Part shown: positions 40,426 through 48,500 of the stretch, piece by piece | Layout: each line of letters begins with the position of its first letter | Position numbering within the stretch: position 1 is the first letter of the stretch | Assembly: GCF_013277515.1 (NCBI RefSeq) | Contig: NZ_VMNB01000004.1 | Span: 152,908-203,580, forward strand | Reading direction: 5' to 3' | Source of the DNA: Streptococcus sp. k-402 | Lineage (GTDB): Bacteria > Bacillota > Bacilli > Lactobacillales > Streptococcaceae | DNA length: 50,673 nucleotides | Position numbers and translations under genes: made by a program | The notes under the pieces: generated by a model | The model's input: only the letters and a program-made list of their open reading frames with translations | Database searches by the model: none | What the model was told of the DNA's origin: nothing

Positions 40426-40579
40426 TATACTCAATGAAAATCAAAGAGCAAACTAGGAAGCTAGCCGTAGGTTGCTCAAAACACAGTTTTGAGGTTGTAG
40501 ATAAGACTGACGAAGTCAGTGAGCATATCTACGGCAAGGCGAAGCTGACGTGGTTTGAAGAGATTTTCGAAGAGCATTA
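40426..40579 (+). repeat. BOX element, A-B-C form, reaching the nrdF stop codon
   Basis: boxA starts TATACTCAATGAAAATCAAA, boxB has GACGAAGTCAG, boxC has CTACGGCAAGGCGAAGCTGA and the tail TTTTCGAAGAGCATTA. The last TTA is the reverse complement of the nrdF stop codon, so the repeat abuts or supplies the end of nrdF. Confidence 0.93.
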
Positions 40580-41539
40580 GTCCAAACCGTAGTTGTAGTC
40601 ATCATCTTGCATGGCTTCAACTTCGCCAAGAAGGTAACCATTTCCGACTTGAGAGAAGAAGTCATGGTTGGAAGTTCCTGTTGAAATACCGTTCATAACG
40701 ATTGGGTTGACATCTTCAGCTGAATCTGGGAAAAGTGGATCTTGTCCCATGTTCATGAGAGCTTTATTGGCATTGTAGCGAAGGAAGGTTTTAACCTCTT
40801 CAGTCCAACCAACACCGTCATAAAGACTCTCTGTGTAGCCTTCTTCATTTTCATAAAGAGTATAGAGTAGGTCGTACATCCATTCTTTGAGTTTTTCTTG
40901 CTCTTCTTCAGGCAATTCATTGAAACCAAGTTGGAATTTGTAACCAATGTAGGTTCCGTGAACAGACTCGTCACGAATAATCAATTTAATGATTTCTGCA
41001 ACGTTGGCTAGTTTGTTGTTACCGAGATAGTAGAGGGGAGTGAAGAAACCAGAGTAGAAGAGGAAGGTTTCGAGGAAGACGCTGGCAACTTTCTTTTCAA
41101 GTGGGCTGCCGTTTAGGTAGATTTCGTTGACAATCTCAGCCTTCTTTTGTAGGTAAGGATTGGTATTGGTCCATTCGAAAATTTCTTCAATCTCAGCCTT
41201 AGTATTCAAGGTAGAAAAGATTGATGAGTAAGATTTAGCGTGGACAGATTCCATAAATTGGATGTTATTGAAAACAGCTTCCTCATGTGGTGTACGGATG
41301 TCTGCGCGAAGGGCTTGAACCCCAGTTTCAGATTGCATAGTGTCAAGAAGGGTTAAACCACCAAAAACTTTTCCGACCAAGTCTTTCTCTTTGTTAGATA
41401 GCTTTCTCCAGTCATCCAAGTCGTTTGATAAGGGAATACGTGTATCGAGCCAAAATTGCTCCGTCAGTTTTTCCCAAGTTGATTTGTCGATGACATCTTC
41501 GATGGCATTCCAGTTAATGGCTTTGTAGTAAGTTTCCAT
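40577..41539 (-). CDS. nrdF: Class Ib ribonucleotide reductase small subunit
   Basis: R2 protein that holds the dimetal site (manganese or iron) and the tyrosyl radical used by NrdE. The 320-residue protein shows ligands Asp66 (TLLDTM), Glu97 and His100 (FMESVH), Glu157, Glu191 and His194 (RDESVHGTY), and the radical Tyr104 (AKSYSS). The C-terminal tail ends in YNYGLD, which docks to NrdE. It follows nrdE after a 187-base spacer with a terminator-like hairpin, so R1 and R2 may be partly uncoupled. The activator nrdI is not in the window. The stop lies at the edge of a BOX element. Confidence 0.96.
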   Translation of the reverse strand: METYYKAINWNAIEDVIDKSTWEKLTEQFWLDTRIPLSNDLDDWRKLSNKEKDLVGKVFGGLTLLDTMQSETGVQALRADIRTPHEEAVFNNIQFMESVHAKSYSSIFSTLNTKAEIEEIFEWTNTNPYLQKKAEIVNEIYLNGSPLEKKVASVFLETFLFYSGFFTPLYYLGNNKLANVAEIIKLIIRDESVHGTYIGYKFQLGFNELPEEEQEKLKEWMYDLLYTLYENEEGYTESLYDGVGWTEEVKTFLRYNANKALMNMGQDPLFPDSAEDVNPIVMNGISTGTSNHDFFSQVGNGYLLGEVEAMQDDDYNYGLD

Positions 41540-41618
41540 TTAAAATCTCTTTCTGTGTTTAGTATTGCGAACTCACAATTATTTCTACTTTACCATAATT
41601 CTATAGGAGTATCGCACA

Positions 41619-41640
41619 AAAAGTCGGAAGCCCGACTTTT
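41619..41640 (-). terminator. Hairpin terminator between nrdE and nrdF
   Basis: AAAAGTCGG and CCGACTTTT pair across a 4-base loop (41619-41627 / 41632-41640). Read on the minus strand it is followed by TTTTTG. It would attenuate transcription from nrdE into nrdF. Confidence 0.75.
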
Positions 41641-41648
41641 AAAATGTT

Positions 41649-41661
41649 ACATAAATTATGT
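41649..41661. promoter_or_regulatory. Short palindrome in the nrdE-nrdF spacer
   Basis: ACATAAATTATGT is a perfect 13-base palindrome just upstream (in the nrd direction) of the hairpin. It may be a regulator site for nrdF; no protein can be named. Confidence 0.35.
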
Positions 41662-41726
41662 TATGACATAGTAGATTTGATTTTATCAGTGCTGCTTAGG
41701 GAAAAATAATGTTTCTATGCTAGAAA

Positions 41727-43886
41727 CTAAATCACACAGCTTTCACATTGGTTGGCACCGACTTCTCCACCATCATCTGTAAAGGTACGGACGTAGTAGA
41801 TAGACTTGATACCCTTGTTAAAGGCATAGTTACGAAGGATAGACAAGTCACGTGTCGTTTGTTTGTTTTCTTTTTTCCATTCGTAAAGACCTTTTGGGAT
41901 GTCACTACGCATGAAGAGGGTGAGTGAAAGTCCTTGGTCCACGTGCTCAGTCGCAGCAGCGTAAACATCAATCACCTTACGCATATCCATGTCGTAGGCA
42001 GAAGTGTAGTAAGGAATGGTTTCTGTTGACAAACCAGCAGCAGGATAGTAGATTTTACCGATTTTCTTCTCTTGGCGTTCTTCGATACGTTGCGTAATCG
42101 GGTGGATAGAAGCAGAAACGTCGTTGATGTAGCTGATAGAACCATTTGGCGCTACAGCAAGGCGGTTTTGGTGGTAAAGACCATCTGCTTGAACCTTGTC
42201 ACGAAGCTCAGCCCAATCAGCAGCACTTGGGATAAAGACATCTTTGAAGAGTTCTTTGACACGGTCTGATTTTGGAACAAACTCGCCAGTCACATACTTG
42301 TCAAAGTAGCTTCCCTTAGCATAGTCTGATTTTTCAAAGTTGTGGAAGGTGATACCACGTTCACGCGCAATATTGTTTGACTCAACTAAAGTCCAGTAGT
42401 TCATGAGCATGAAGTAGATGCTTGTAAATTCAACAGACTCAGGCGATCCATATTCAATGAGTTGTTGGGCAAGGTAGCTGTGAAGTCCCATGGCACCAAG
42501 TCCAAAGGTGTGGGCTTGGCTATTTCCATGGTCAATCGTAGGTACAGCCACGATGTGTGAACTATCTGTAACGAAAGTTAAAGCACGAACCATAGCACGG
42601 ATAGAACGACCAAAGTCAGGTGAAGTCATCATGTTGACTACGTTGGTTGAACCAAGGTTACATGAAACGTCCGTTCCCATTTGAAGGAATTCTTGAGCAT
42701 CGTTGATCAAGCTTGGTTCTTGAACTTGAAGAATCTCAGAACACAAGTTGCTCATGATAATCTTACCATCAACAGGATTTGCACGGTTAGCTGTGTCGAT
42801 GTTGACTACATAAGGGTAGCCAGATTCTTGTTGCAATTTAGAGATTTCAGTTTCCAAATCACGCGCCTTGATTTTTGTCTTGCGGATATTTGGATTTGCG
42901 ACTAGTTCATCGTATTTTTCAGTGATGTCGATGTAGTTGAATGGCACACCGTATTCAAGCTCTACTGAGTAAGGGCTGAAGAGGTACATTTCTTCATTTT
43001 TACGAGCCAATTCGTAGAATTTATCGGGCACCACAACACCAAGTGAGAGGGTCTTAACACGAACTTTTTCATCGGCGTTTTCTTTCTTAGTTGAAAGGAA
43101 GGCGATAATATCTGGGTGGAAGACGTTGAGATAGACAACACCGGCACCTTGACGTTGCCCCAATTGGTTAGAGTAAGAGAAGCTGTCTTCGAAGAGTTTC
43201 ATAACTGGAACGACACCTGAAGCAGCTCCTTCATAGCCTTTAATAGGTGCACCAGCTTCACGAAGGTTGCTGAGGGTAATTCCCACACCACCACCGATAC
43301 GTGAAAGTTGAAGAGCTGAGTTGATAGAACGTCCGATAGAGTTCATATCATCAGTTACTTGGATTAGGAAACATGATACCAATTCACCACGACGAGCACG
43401 TCCAGCATTCAAGAAGGAAGGAGTAGCAGGTTGGTAGCGTTGGTGGATGATTTCATTGGCAATATCGATTGCAATAGCTTCATTCCCATCAGCAAAATAA
43501 AGGGCGTTAAAGAAGACACGGTCTTCCATGCTTTCAAGATAATATTCACCGTCATTAGTCTTTAAGGCATATTGATTGTAAAATTTATAAGCTGCCATGA
43601 ATGACTTGAATTGGAAGTTTTGATCTTTGATAAATTGTGACAATTCTTCCAAAAATTCTGGACGGTATTTCTTGATAAAGGCTGTTTCGATGTAGTTGTG
43701 TTCAATGAGGTAGTTGATTTTATCCTTGATTGAATCAAAAACCATAGTGTTTGGAACGACATTTTCTTTAAAGAAGGCATCCAAGGCTTCCTTATCTTTA
43801 TGAAGCATGATTTGTCCATTAACAGGACGGTTAATTTCGTTATTGAGACGGAAGTAAGTCACGTCTTCAAGATGTTTTAATCCCAT
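41727..43886 (-). CDS. nrdE: Class Ib ribonucleotide reductase large subunit
   Basis: Reduces ribonucleoside diphosphates to deoxyribonucleotides. The 719-residue protein has the redox cysteines Cys172 (ELVSCFLIQ) and Cys409 (DVSCNLGST), the thiyl-radical site NLCSEI (Asn380, Cys382, Glu384) and the C-terminal CESCVI pair re-reduced by NrdH. The short N-terminus without an ATP cone is normal for class Ib. It is transcribed after nrdH (79 bases) and before nrdF. Confidence 0.97.
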   Translation of the reverse strand: MGLKHLEDVTYFRLNNEINRPVNGQIMLHKDKEALDAFFKENVVPNTMVFDSIKDKINYLIEHNYIETAFIKKYRPEFLEELSQFIKDQNFQFKSFMAAYKFYNQYALKTNDGEYYLESMEDRVFFNALYFADGNEAIAIDIANEIIHQRYQPATPSFLNAGRARRGELVSCFLIQVTDDMNSIGRSINSALQLSRIGGGVGITLSNLREAGAPIKGYEGAASGVVPVMKLFEDSFSYSNQLGQRQGAGVVYLNVFHPDIIAFLSTKKENADEKVRVKTLSLGVVVPDKFYELARKNEEMYLFSPYSVELEYGVPFNYIDITEKYDELVANPNIRKTKIKARDLETEISKLQQESGYPYVVNIDTANRANPVDGKIIMSNLCSEILQVQEPSLINDAQEFLQMGTDVSCNLGSTNVVNMMTSPDFGRSIRAMVRALTFVTDSSHIVAVPTIDHGNSQAHTFGLGAMGLHSYLAQQLIEYGSPESVEFTSIYFMLMNYWTLVESNNIARERGITFHNFEKSDYAKGSYFDKYVTGEFVPKSDRVKELFKDVFIPSAADWAELRDKVQADGLYHQNRLAVAPNGSISYINDVSASIHPITQRIEERQEKKIGKIYYPAAGLSTETIPYYTSAYDMDMRKVIDVYAAATEHVDQGLSLTLFMRSDIPKGLYEWKKENKQTTRDLSILRNYAFNKGIKSIYYVRTFTDDGGEVGANQCESCVI

Positions 43887-43965
43887 AAAATTTCCCTTAT
43901 CTAATTACAAAAGAAAGGCCTCTAAGTCAGCCCTAGAAGCAGTTTCTTCTGGATGATTACTAAGC

Positions 43966-44184
43966 TTATGCTAATTGTTTCAGTTTTCCTGGTTGGAAAC
44001 CTGAAAAGACTTCAGTTGGTGTTTGGATAACAGGAGCTGCGCTAAAACCGAGTTCTTTGACTTGATCGATGTACTCAGGCTGCTCATCAAGATTGATTTC
44101 TTTATATTCAACGTTATTACTGTCCAAGAAACGCTTGGTCATTTTACATTGGACACAATTGTTTTTAGAATAAACGGTTACCAT
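43966..44184 (-). CDS. nrdH: NrdH glutaredoxin-like redoxin
   Basis: Thioredoxin-reductase-dependent hydrogen donor for NrdE. The 72-residue protein has the active-site pair Cys10-Val-Gln-Cys13 (NNCVQCKMTKRFL) and the NrdH helix with GFSAAPVIQTP and FSGFQPGKLKQL at the C-terminus. GAGGAG precedes the ATG. First gene of nrdHEF, behind a good promoter and two NrdR-like boxes. Confidence 0.96.
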   Translation of the reverse strand: MVTVYSKNNCVQCKMTKRFLDSNNVEYKEINLDEQPEYIDQVKELGFSAAPVIQTPTEVFSGFQPGKLKQLA

Positions 44185-44218
44185 TGTGTAACTCCTCTTT
44201 AAAATTTAATTCTATCCT

Positions 44219-44246
44219 AGTATATCAGAAAATAAAATTTTGTCAA
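44219..44246 (-). promoter_or_regulatory. nrdH promoter
   Basis: On the minus strand, -35 TTGACA (44241-44246) and -10 TATACT (44219-44224) with 16 bases between. Confidence 0.8.
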
Positions 44247-44294
44247 TGATTTGAACTAAATATAGTGGTCTATTTTTCTAGTCAAGCTCACAAA

Positions 44295-44310
44295 ACACAA
44301 TATGTAGTGT
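44295..44310. promoter_or_regulatory. NrdR box (strong)
   Basis: ACACAATATGTAGTGT matches the NrdR consensus ACACWATATATWGTGT at nearly every position. It lies upstream of the nrdH promoter in the 349-base spacer shared with ptsH. Confidence 0.75.
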
Positions 44311-44356
44311 TTGTTTTATAAAACAGCAATGATTATCCTATAAATCGTTTTTAAAG

Positions 44357-44372
44357 AAACTATATCCTGTGT
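44357..44372. promoter_or_regulatory. NrdR box (weaker, second copy)
   Basis: AAACTATATCCTGTGT is a degenerate match to the same consensus, starting 62 bases (about six helical turns) from the first box. NrdR sites usually occur in phased pairs. Confidence 0.5.
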
Positions 44373-44442
44373 TTTGTTATCTAGGATAGAAGATTTTCAG
44401 CAAGTTATCTGAAAGGAAATTGAAGGAAAATCCAGAAAATGC

Positions 44443-44471
44443 TTGAAAAAAATCCTAGAAGATGGTATAAT
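44443..44471 (+). promoter_or_regulatory. ptsHI promoter
   Basis: -35 TTGAAA (44443-44448) and -10 TATAAT (44466-44471) with 17 bases between and a TGG extension, 63 bases before ptsH. Confidence 0.85.
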
Positions 44472-44533
44472 ACCAAATTGTAAGGGTTATCACATATAAC
44501 TCAAAAAAGAAAGAACAAAAGGAGAGTCAAACT

Positions 44534-44797
44534 ATGGCTTCTAAAGATTTCCACGTAGTGGCAGAAACAGGTATTCACGCACGTCCAGCAACATTGTTGG
44601 TACAAACTGCTAGCAAATTTGCTTCAGATATCACTCTTGAGTACAAAGGTAAATCAGTTAACCTTAAATCAATTATGGGTGTTATGAGTCTTGGTGTTGG
44701 CCAAGGTGCTGACGTAACTATCTCAGCTGAAGGTGCAGATGCAGATGACGCTATCGCTGCAATCTCAGAAACAATGGAAAAAGAAGGATTGGCATAA
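44534..44797 (+). CDS. ptsH: HPr phosphocarrier protein
   Basis: Central PTS phosphocarrier of 87 residues. His15 ([10 protein letters not shown]) takes phosphate from EI and gives it to EIIA proteins such as GatA and LacF in this window. Ser46 (NLKSIMGVM) is phosphorylated by HPr kinase and then serves as CcpA co-repressor, acting on the cre sites noted above. AAGGAG precedes the start. It lies 5 bases before ptsI. Codon use is that of a very highly expressed gene. Confidence 0.99.
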   Translation: MASKDFHVVAETGIHARPATLLVQTASKFASDITLEYKGKSVNLKSIMGVMSLGVGQGADVTISAEGADADDAIAAISETMEKEGLA

Positions 44798-44802
44798 GGG
44801 AA

Positions 44803-46536
44803 ATGACAGAAATGCTTAAAGGAATCGCAGCATCTGACGGTGTTGCAGTTGCAAAAGCATATCTACTCGTTCAACCGGATTTGTCATTCGAGACTATTTC
44901 AGTCGAAGATACAAACGCAGAAGAGGCTCGTTTGGATGTTGCTCTTGAAGCTTCTCAAAACGAGCTTTCTCTTATCCGCGAGAAAGCTGTAGGTACGCTT
45001 GGTGAAGAAGCGGCTCAAGTTTTTGACGCTCATTTGATGGTTCTTTCTGACCCAGAATTGATTGGTCAGATTAAAGAAACAATCCGTGCTAAGAAAGTCA
45101 ATGCAGAAGCAGGTCTTAAAGAAGTGACTGACATGTTCATCACTATCTTTGAAGGCATGGAAGACAACCCATACATGCAAGAACGTGCAGCGGATATCCG
45201 CGACGTGACAAAACGTGTATTGGCAAACCTTCTTGGTAAGAAATTGCCAAACCCAGCTTCTATCAATGAAGAAGTAATCGTGATTGCGCATGACTTGACA
45301 CCATCTGATACAGCTCAATTGGACAAAAACTTTGTAAAAGCTTTTGTAACAAACATCGGTGGACGTACAAGCCACTCAGCTATCATGGCACGTACACTTG
45401 AAATTGCAGCTGTATTGGGAACAAATAATATCACTGAAGTGGTGAAAGACGGTGATATCCTTGCCGTTAACGGAATTACTGGTGAAGTGATTATCAACCC
45501 AACAGATGAACAAGCGGCAGAATTTAAAGCAGCTGGTGAAGCTTATGCTAAACAAAAAGCTGAATGGGCACTTTTGAAAGATGCTCAAACAGTGACTGCT
45601 GACGGTAAACACTTCGAGTTGGCTGCTAACATCGGTACTCCAAAAGACGTTGAAGGTGTTAACAACAACGGTGCAGAAGCTGTTGGACTTTACCGTACAG
45701 AATTCTTGTACATGGATTCTCAAGACTTCCCAACTGAAGATGAGCAGTATGAAGCATACAAGGCTGTTCTTGAGGGAATGAATGGTAAACCAGTGGTTGT
45801 TCGTACAATGGATATTGGTGGAGATAAGGAACTTCCTTACTTCGATATGCCACATGAAATGAACCCATTCCTTGGATTCCGCGCCCTTCGTATCTCTATT
45901 TCTGAAACTGGAGATGCAATGTTCCGTACACAGATCCGTGCCCTTCTTCGTGCTTCTGTTCATGGTCAATTGCGTATCATGTTCCCAATGGTTGCCCTTT
46001 TGAAAGAATTCCGTGCAGCTAAAGCAGTCTTTGACGAAGAAAAAGCAAACCTTCTTGCTGAAGGAGTTGCAGTTGCGGATGATATCCAAGTTGGTATCAT
46101 GATTGAAATTCCTGCAGCAGCGATGCTTGCAGACCAATTTGCTAAAGAAGTAGACTTCTTCTCAATTGGTACAAACGACTTGATCCAATATACAATGGCA
46201 GCAGACCGTATGAACGAACAAGTTTCATACCTTTACCAACCATATAACCCATCAATCCTTCGCTTGATCAACAACGTTATCAAGGCAGCTCACGCTGAAG
46301 GTAAATGGGCTGGTATGTGTGGTGAGATGGCTGGTGACCAAAAAGCTGTTCCACTTCTTGTCGGAATGGGCTTGGATGAGTTCTCTATGTCAGCAACATC
46401 AGTCCTTCGTACACGTAGCTTGATGAAGAAATTGGATACTGCTAAGATGGAAGAGTACGCTAACCGTGCCCTTACAGAGTGTTCAACAATGGAAGAAGTT
46501 CTTGAACTTCAAAAAGAATACGTTAACTTCGATTAA
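44803..46536 (+). CDS. ptsI: PTS enzyme I
   Basis: Phosphoenolpyruvate-protein phosphotransferase, the first step of every PTS sugar import. The 577-residue protein has the phosphorylated His191 in [12 protein letters not shown], the PEP-binding barrel with [11 protein letters not shown] near 293 and [20 protein letters not shown] near 340, and the C-terminal signature [20 protein letters not shown] near 448 followed by [11 protein letters not shown]. It is co-transcribed with ptsH and ends in a clear terminator. Confidence 0.98.
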   Translation: MTEMLKGIAASDGVAVAKAYLLVQPDLSFETISVEDTNAEEARLDVALEASQNELSLIREKAVGTLGEEAAQVFDAHLMVLSDPELIGQIKETIRAKKVNAEAGLKEVTDMFITIFEGMEDNPYMQERAADIRDVTKRVLANLLGKKLPNPASINEEVIVIAHDLTPSDTAQLDKNFVKAFVTNIGGRTSHSAIMARTLEIAAVLGTNNITEVVKDGDILAVNGITGEVIINPTDEQAAEFKAAGEAYAKQKAEWALLKDAQTVTADGKHFELAANIGTPKDVEGVNNNGAEAVGLYRTEFLYMDSQDFPTEDEQYEAYKAVLEGMNGKPVVVRTMDIGGDKELPYFDMPHEMNPFLGFRALRISISETGDAMFRTQIRALLRASVHGQLRIMFPMVALLKEFRAAKAVFDEEKANLLAEGVAVADDIQVGIMIEIPAAAMLADQFAKEVDFFSIGTNDLIQYTMAADRMNEQVSYLYQPYNPSILRLINNVIKAAHAEGKWAGMCGEMAGDQKAVPLLVGMGLDEFSMSATSVLRTRSLMKKLDTAKMEEYANRALTECSTMEEVLELQKEYVNFD

Positions 46537-46545
46537 TGTGTGATC

Positions 46546-46574
46546 AACCTTGTAACCTAGTTGCAAGGTTTTTT
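46546..46574 (+). terminator. ptsHI terminator
   Basis: AACCTTG (46546-46552) pairs with CAAGGTT (46564-46570), followed by a T-run. Confidence 0.9.
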
Positions 46575-46631
46575 GATGCATTTTGGAAAAGTATAGTCCT
46601 ATAAAGTCCACTTTTCAATGCTCCAGAGGCA

Positions 46632-46640
46632 TGATATAAT
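46632..46640 (+). promoter_or_regulatory. Promoter of the YkgJ-like gene, extended -10
   Basis: TGATATAAT, 31 bases before the ATG. Confidence 0.6.
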
Positions 46641-46671
46641 ATAGGAAAGTAATTAGAATAAGAGAGAAACC

Positions 46672-47166
46672 ATGTCTAAAGAAATTGATATTGAGTATTA
46701 CCATCAGCTAGCCTTGCAAAAGCAGAAGGAGCACCGTAAAGTTTTAGCCAATCTAAAGAAAAAACCTCCTAAAAACCTAGACAAGATAGCCCAGCAGATT
46801 CACCAAGAAGTCTTTTCGGAGATTGATTGCACTGCCTGTGCTAACTGTTGTAAGACTTTGGGTCCTGACTTCAAAGAGGCAGACATCACCCGTATTGCCA
46901 AATATTTCAAAATGAAATTGCCGGCCTTTGAAGCTGAATTTCTGCAGGTGGATGAAGATGGAGACAAGGTTTTCAAATCCATGCCTTGCCCATTTTTAGG
47001 AGGAGATAATCTCTGCTCTATCTATGATGTTCGTCCAAAGGCCTGTCGTGAATTCCCTCATACTGACCGCAAAAAGATCCATCAAATCAACCATTTGACG
47101 ATTAAGAATACCTTGACCTGTCCAGCAGCCTATCTCTTTGTTGAGAAATTAAAGGATAAGTTATAG
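46672..47166 (+). CDS. YkgJ-family cysteine-cluster protein
   Basis: This 164-residue cytoplasmic protein has a basic helical N-terminus (about 1-50) and a cysteine-rich core CTACANCCKTLG, then MPCPFLGGDNLC, SIYDVRPKACREFP and LTCPAAY. That pattern (CxxCxxCC ... CPF ... C ... RPxxCRxFP) defines the YkgJ / Fe-S or zinc-binding family. Members are of unknown function; a metal or iron-sulfur centre is likely. It has its own promoter and no co-directional partner except the broken gene downstream. Confidence 0.85.
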   Translation: MSKEIDIEYYHQLALQKQKEHRKVLANLKKKPPKNLDKIAQQIHQEVFSEIDCTACANCCKTLGPDFKEADITRIAKYFKMKLPAFEAEFLQVDEDGDKVFKSMPCPFLGGDNLCSIYDVRPKACREFPHTDRKKIHQINHLTIKNTLTCPAAYLFVEKLKDKL

Positions 47167-47222
47167 AGATTTAAGGAATAAAAAATTTCTAATAATAACT
47201 GGTAATATGAAGGGAGAACTCT

Positions 47223-47761
47223 GTGCCTAGACCGAAAACAAAAGAGGAGCTAATGCTGGCCTCTAAGGAAAATTATGAAAGCTTAACCTCTTCATCTCCC
47301 AACTAAGTGAAGATGAGCTACAGACTCCATTTGATTTTTCAAGAGACCAAAAGAAAAAAGAAGCTCACTGGAAAAGGGATAAAAATCTGCGGGATGTCTT
47401 GATCCATCTTTATGAATGGCAGCAGTTACTTTTGACTTGGGTACATTCTAATCAAAAAGGTCACGAAAGACCTTTTCTTCCTGAACCTTATAATTGGAAA
47501 ACTTATGGAGAAATGAATGTCGCTTTTTGGAAGAAGCACCAGAAAACGACATTAGAAGAAGCAACTAGAATCTTGGTGCAATCACATAGAGAGGTTTTAG
47601 AGTTGGTGGAAGGCTTTAGCACTGACGAACTCTTTACCAAAGGTGTCTATAAGTGGACAGGTGGGACAAGTCTAGGTTCCTACTTTGTCAGTAGTACCTC
47701 CAGTCATTATGATTGGGCTCTGAAAAAACTCAAAGCTCATCAGAAGAATTGTAAGGGATAG
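47223..47761 (+). pseudogene. ClbS/DfsB-family (DUF1706) gene broken by a one-base frameshift
   Basis: From a GTG at 47223 with GGGAGA upstream, the frame reads MPRPKTKEELMLASKENYES and stops at 47305. One base shifted, the frame continues with LFISQLSEDELQTPFDF and runs to 47761 (VLIHLYEWQQLL, HYDWALKKLKAHQ). Adding one A to the AAA at 47278-47280 restores a continuous protein of about 179 residues (YEKLNLFIS). The restored protein matches the ClbS/DfsB (DUF1706) family, a DinB-like helical fold; ClbS protects against colibactin by hydrolysing it. Either a true pseudogene or a homopolymer read error. A remaining 120-codon frame from 47399 lacks the N-terminal part. Confidence 0.75.
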
Positions 47762-47802
47762 ATGGACTGTTTGAAATAGAAAGAATGAGTTCTTTTAAAC
47801 GT

Positions 47803-47910
47803 AATACTCTTCGAAAATCAAATTCAAACTGCGTCAACGTCGCCTTGCCGTACTCAAGTACAGCCTGCGGCTAGTTTCCTAGTTTGCTCTTTGATTTTCA
47901 TTGAGTATTA
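47803..47910 (-). repeat. BOX element, A-C form without boxB
   Basis: On the minus strand it starts TACTCAATGAAAATCAAAGA and ends with boxC (GGCAAGGCGACGTTGACG, then a shortened tail ATTTTCGAAGAGTAT). boxB is absent. Confidence 0.92.
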
Positions 47911-48013
47911 GTTTTTCTAAAATAATTCTAATCTATTATTCTAGCACTAATAGACTCTTTGGCTAAATCTCCTTTCTACATCTCGTTTCACCAAGAACTT
48001 TTTAAGAGAGAAA

Positions 48014-48066
48014 TACTCTAAATTAGTTTTGTTACCGTTTTCAATTAGAGTATACTTTTTTTTTTT
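48014..48066 (+). terminator. Hairpin with long T-run in non-coding DNA
   Basis: TACTCTAA (48014-48021) and TTAGAGTA (48045-48052) are perfect complements, followed by TAC and 11 T. No gene is visible upstream except the broken ClbS-like one at 47.2-47.8 kb. The rest of 47911-48256 is AT-rich and I see nothing else in it. Confidence 0.55.
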
Positions 48067-48256
48067 AGCATTTCAAGTCTTTTTCTAATTTGGAATTTAG
48101 TTTCAAATCTTTTTAACTATATCAACTACATTAAAAGTACTTTCAAAAATAAGTAGACTCTTGCAAGACTTGTTTCGAGTGGACAAGATAAAAAACAGAA
48201 AAAAGAAGAAAGTGTAAAAAACTCAATTTTAGGAGAAAACAAGGTTAATAGTCGCA

Positions 48257-48265
48257 TGATATAAT
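48257..48265 (+). promoter_or_regulatory. Orphan extended -10 promoter
   Basis: TGATATAAT with no open reading frame downstream. The next structure is the hairpin at 48367, which could end a short transcript of about 140 bases. Confidence 0.35.
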
Positions 48266-48366
48266 GCAATGATGTAAAAATCGAATAAATTGATTGGAAA
48301 ATTCAAACTAATTTCTAACAATGATTTAAGAATTGTAGTGTCCTAATATAGATTCACTGCACTATA

Positions 48367-48413
48367 AAACGCATAGTATCAAGGTTGTTCAATACCTGAT
48401 ACTATGCGTGTTT
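48367..48413. repeat. Palindrome shared with the lacR region
   Basis: AAACGCATAGTATCAAGGT (48367-48385) pairs with ACCTGATACTATGCGTGTTT (48394-48413). The left arm is identical, in opposite orientation, to the right arm of the hairpin at 39382-39425. It may also terminate the Rpn gene transcript coming from the right. Confidence 0.7.
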
Positions 48414-48440
48414 GTGATTTTTAAGATTTTGTGCTTAGAG

Positions 48441-48484
48441 TTTTTTAATTCCAAGAATGCCATCTTAACCAGATGGTTTTCTTG
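48441..48484 (-). pseudogene. Fragment of a second Rpn-family gene
   Basis: These 44 bases match 48867-48911 inside the adjacent Rpn gene with only a handful of differences. On the minus strand they read QENHLVKMAFLELK, against GQANHLVKMAFLELR in the intact gene. No start, stop or flanking coding sequence remains. Confidence 0.75.
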
Positions 48485-48500
48485 TCTATTATTGCTGATC

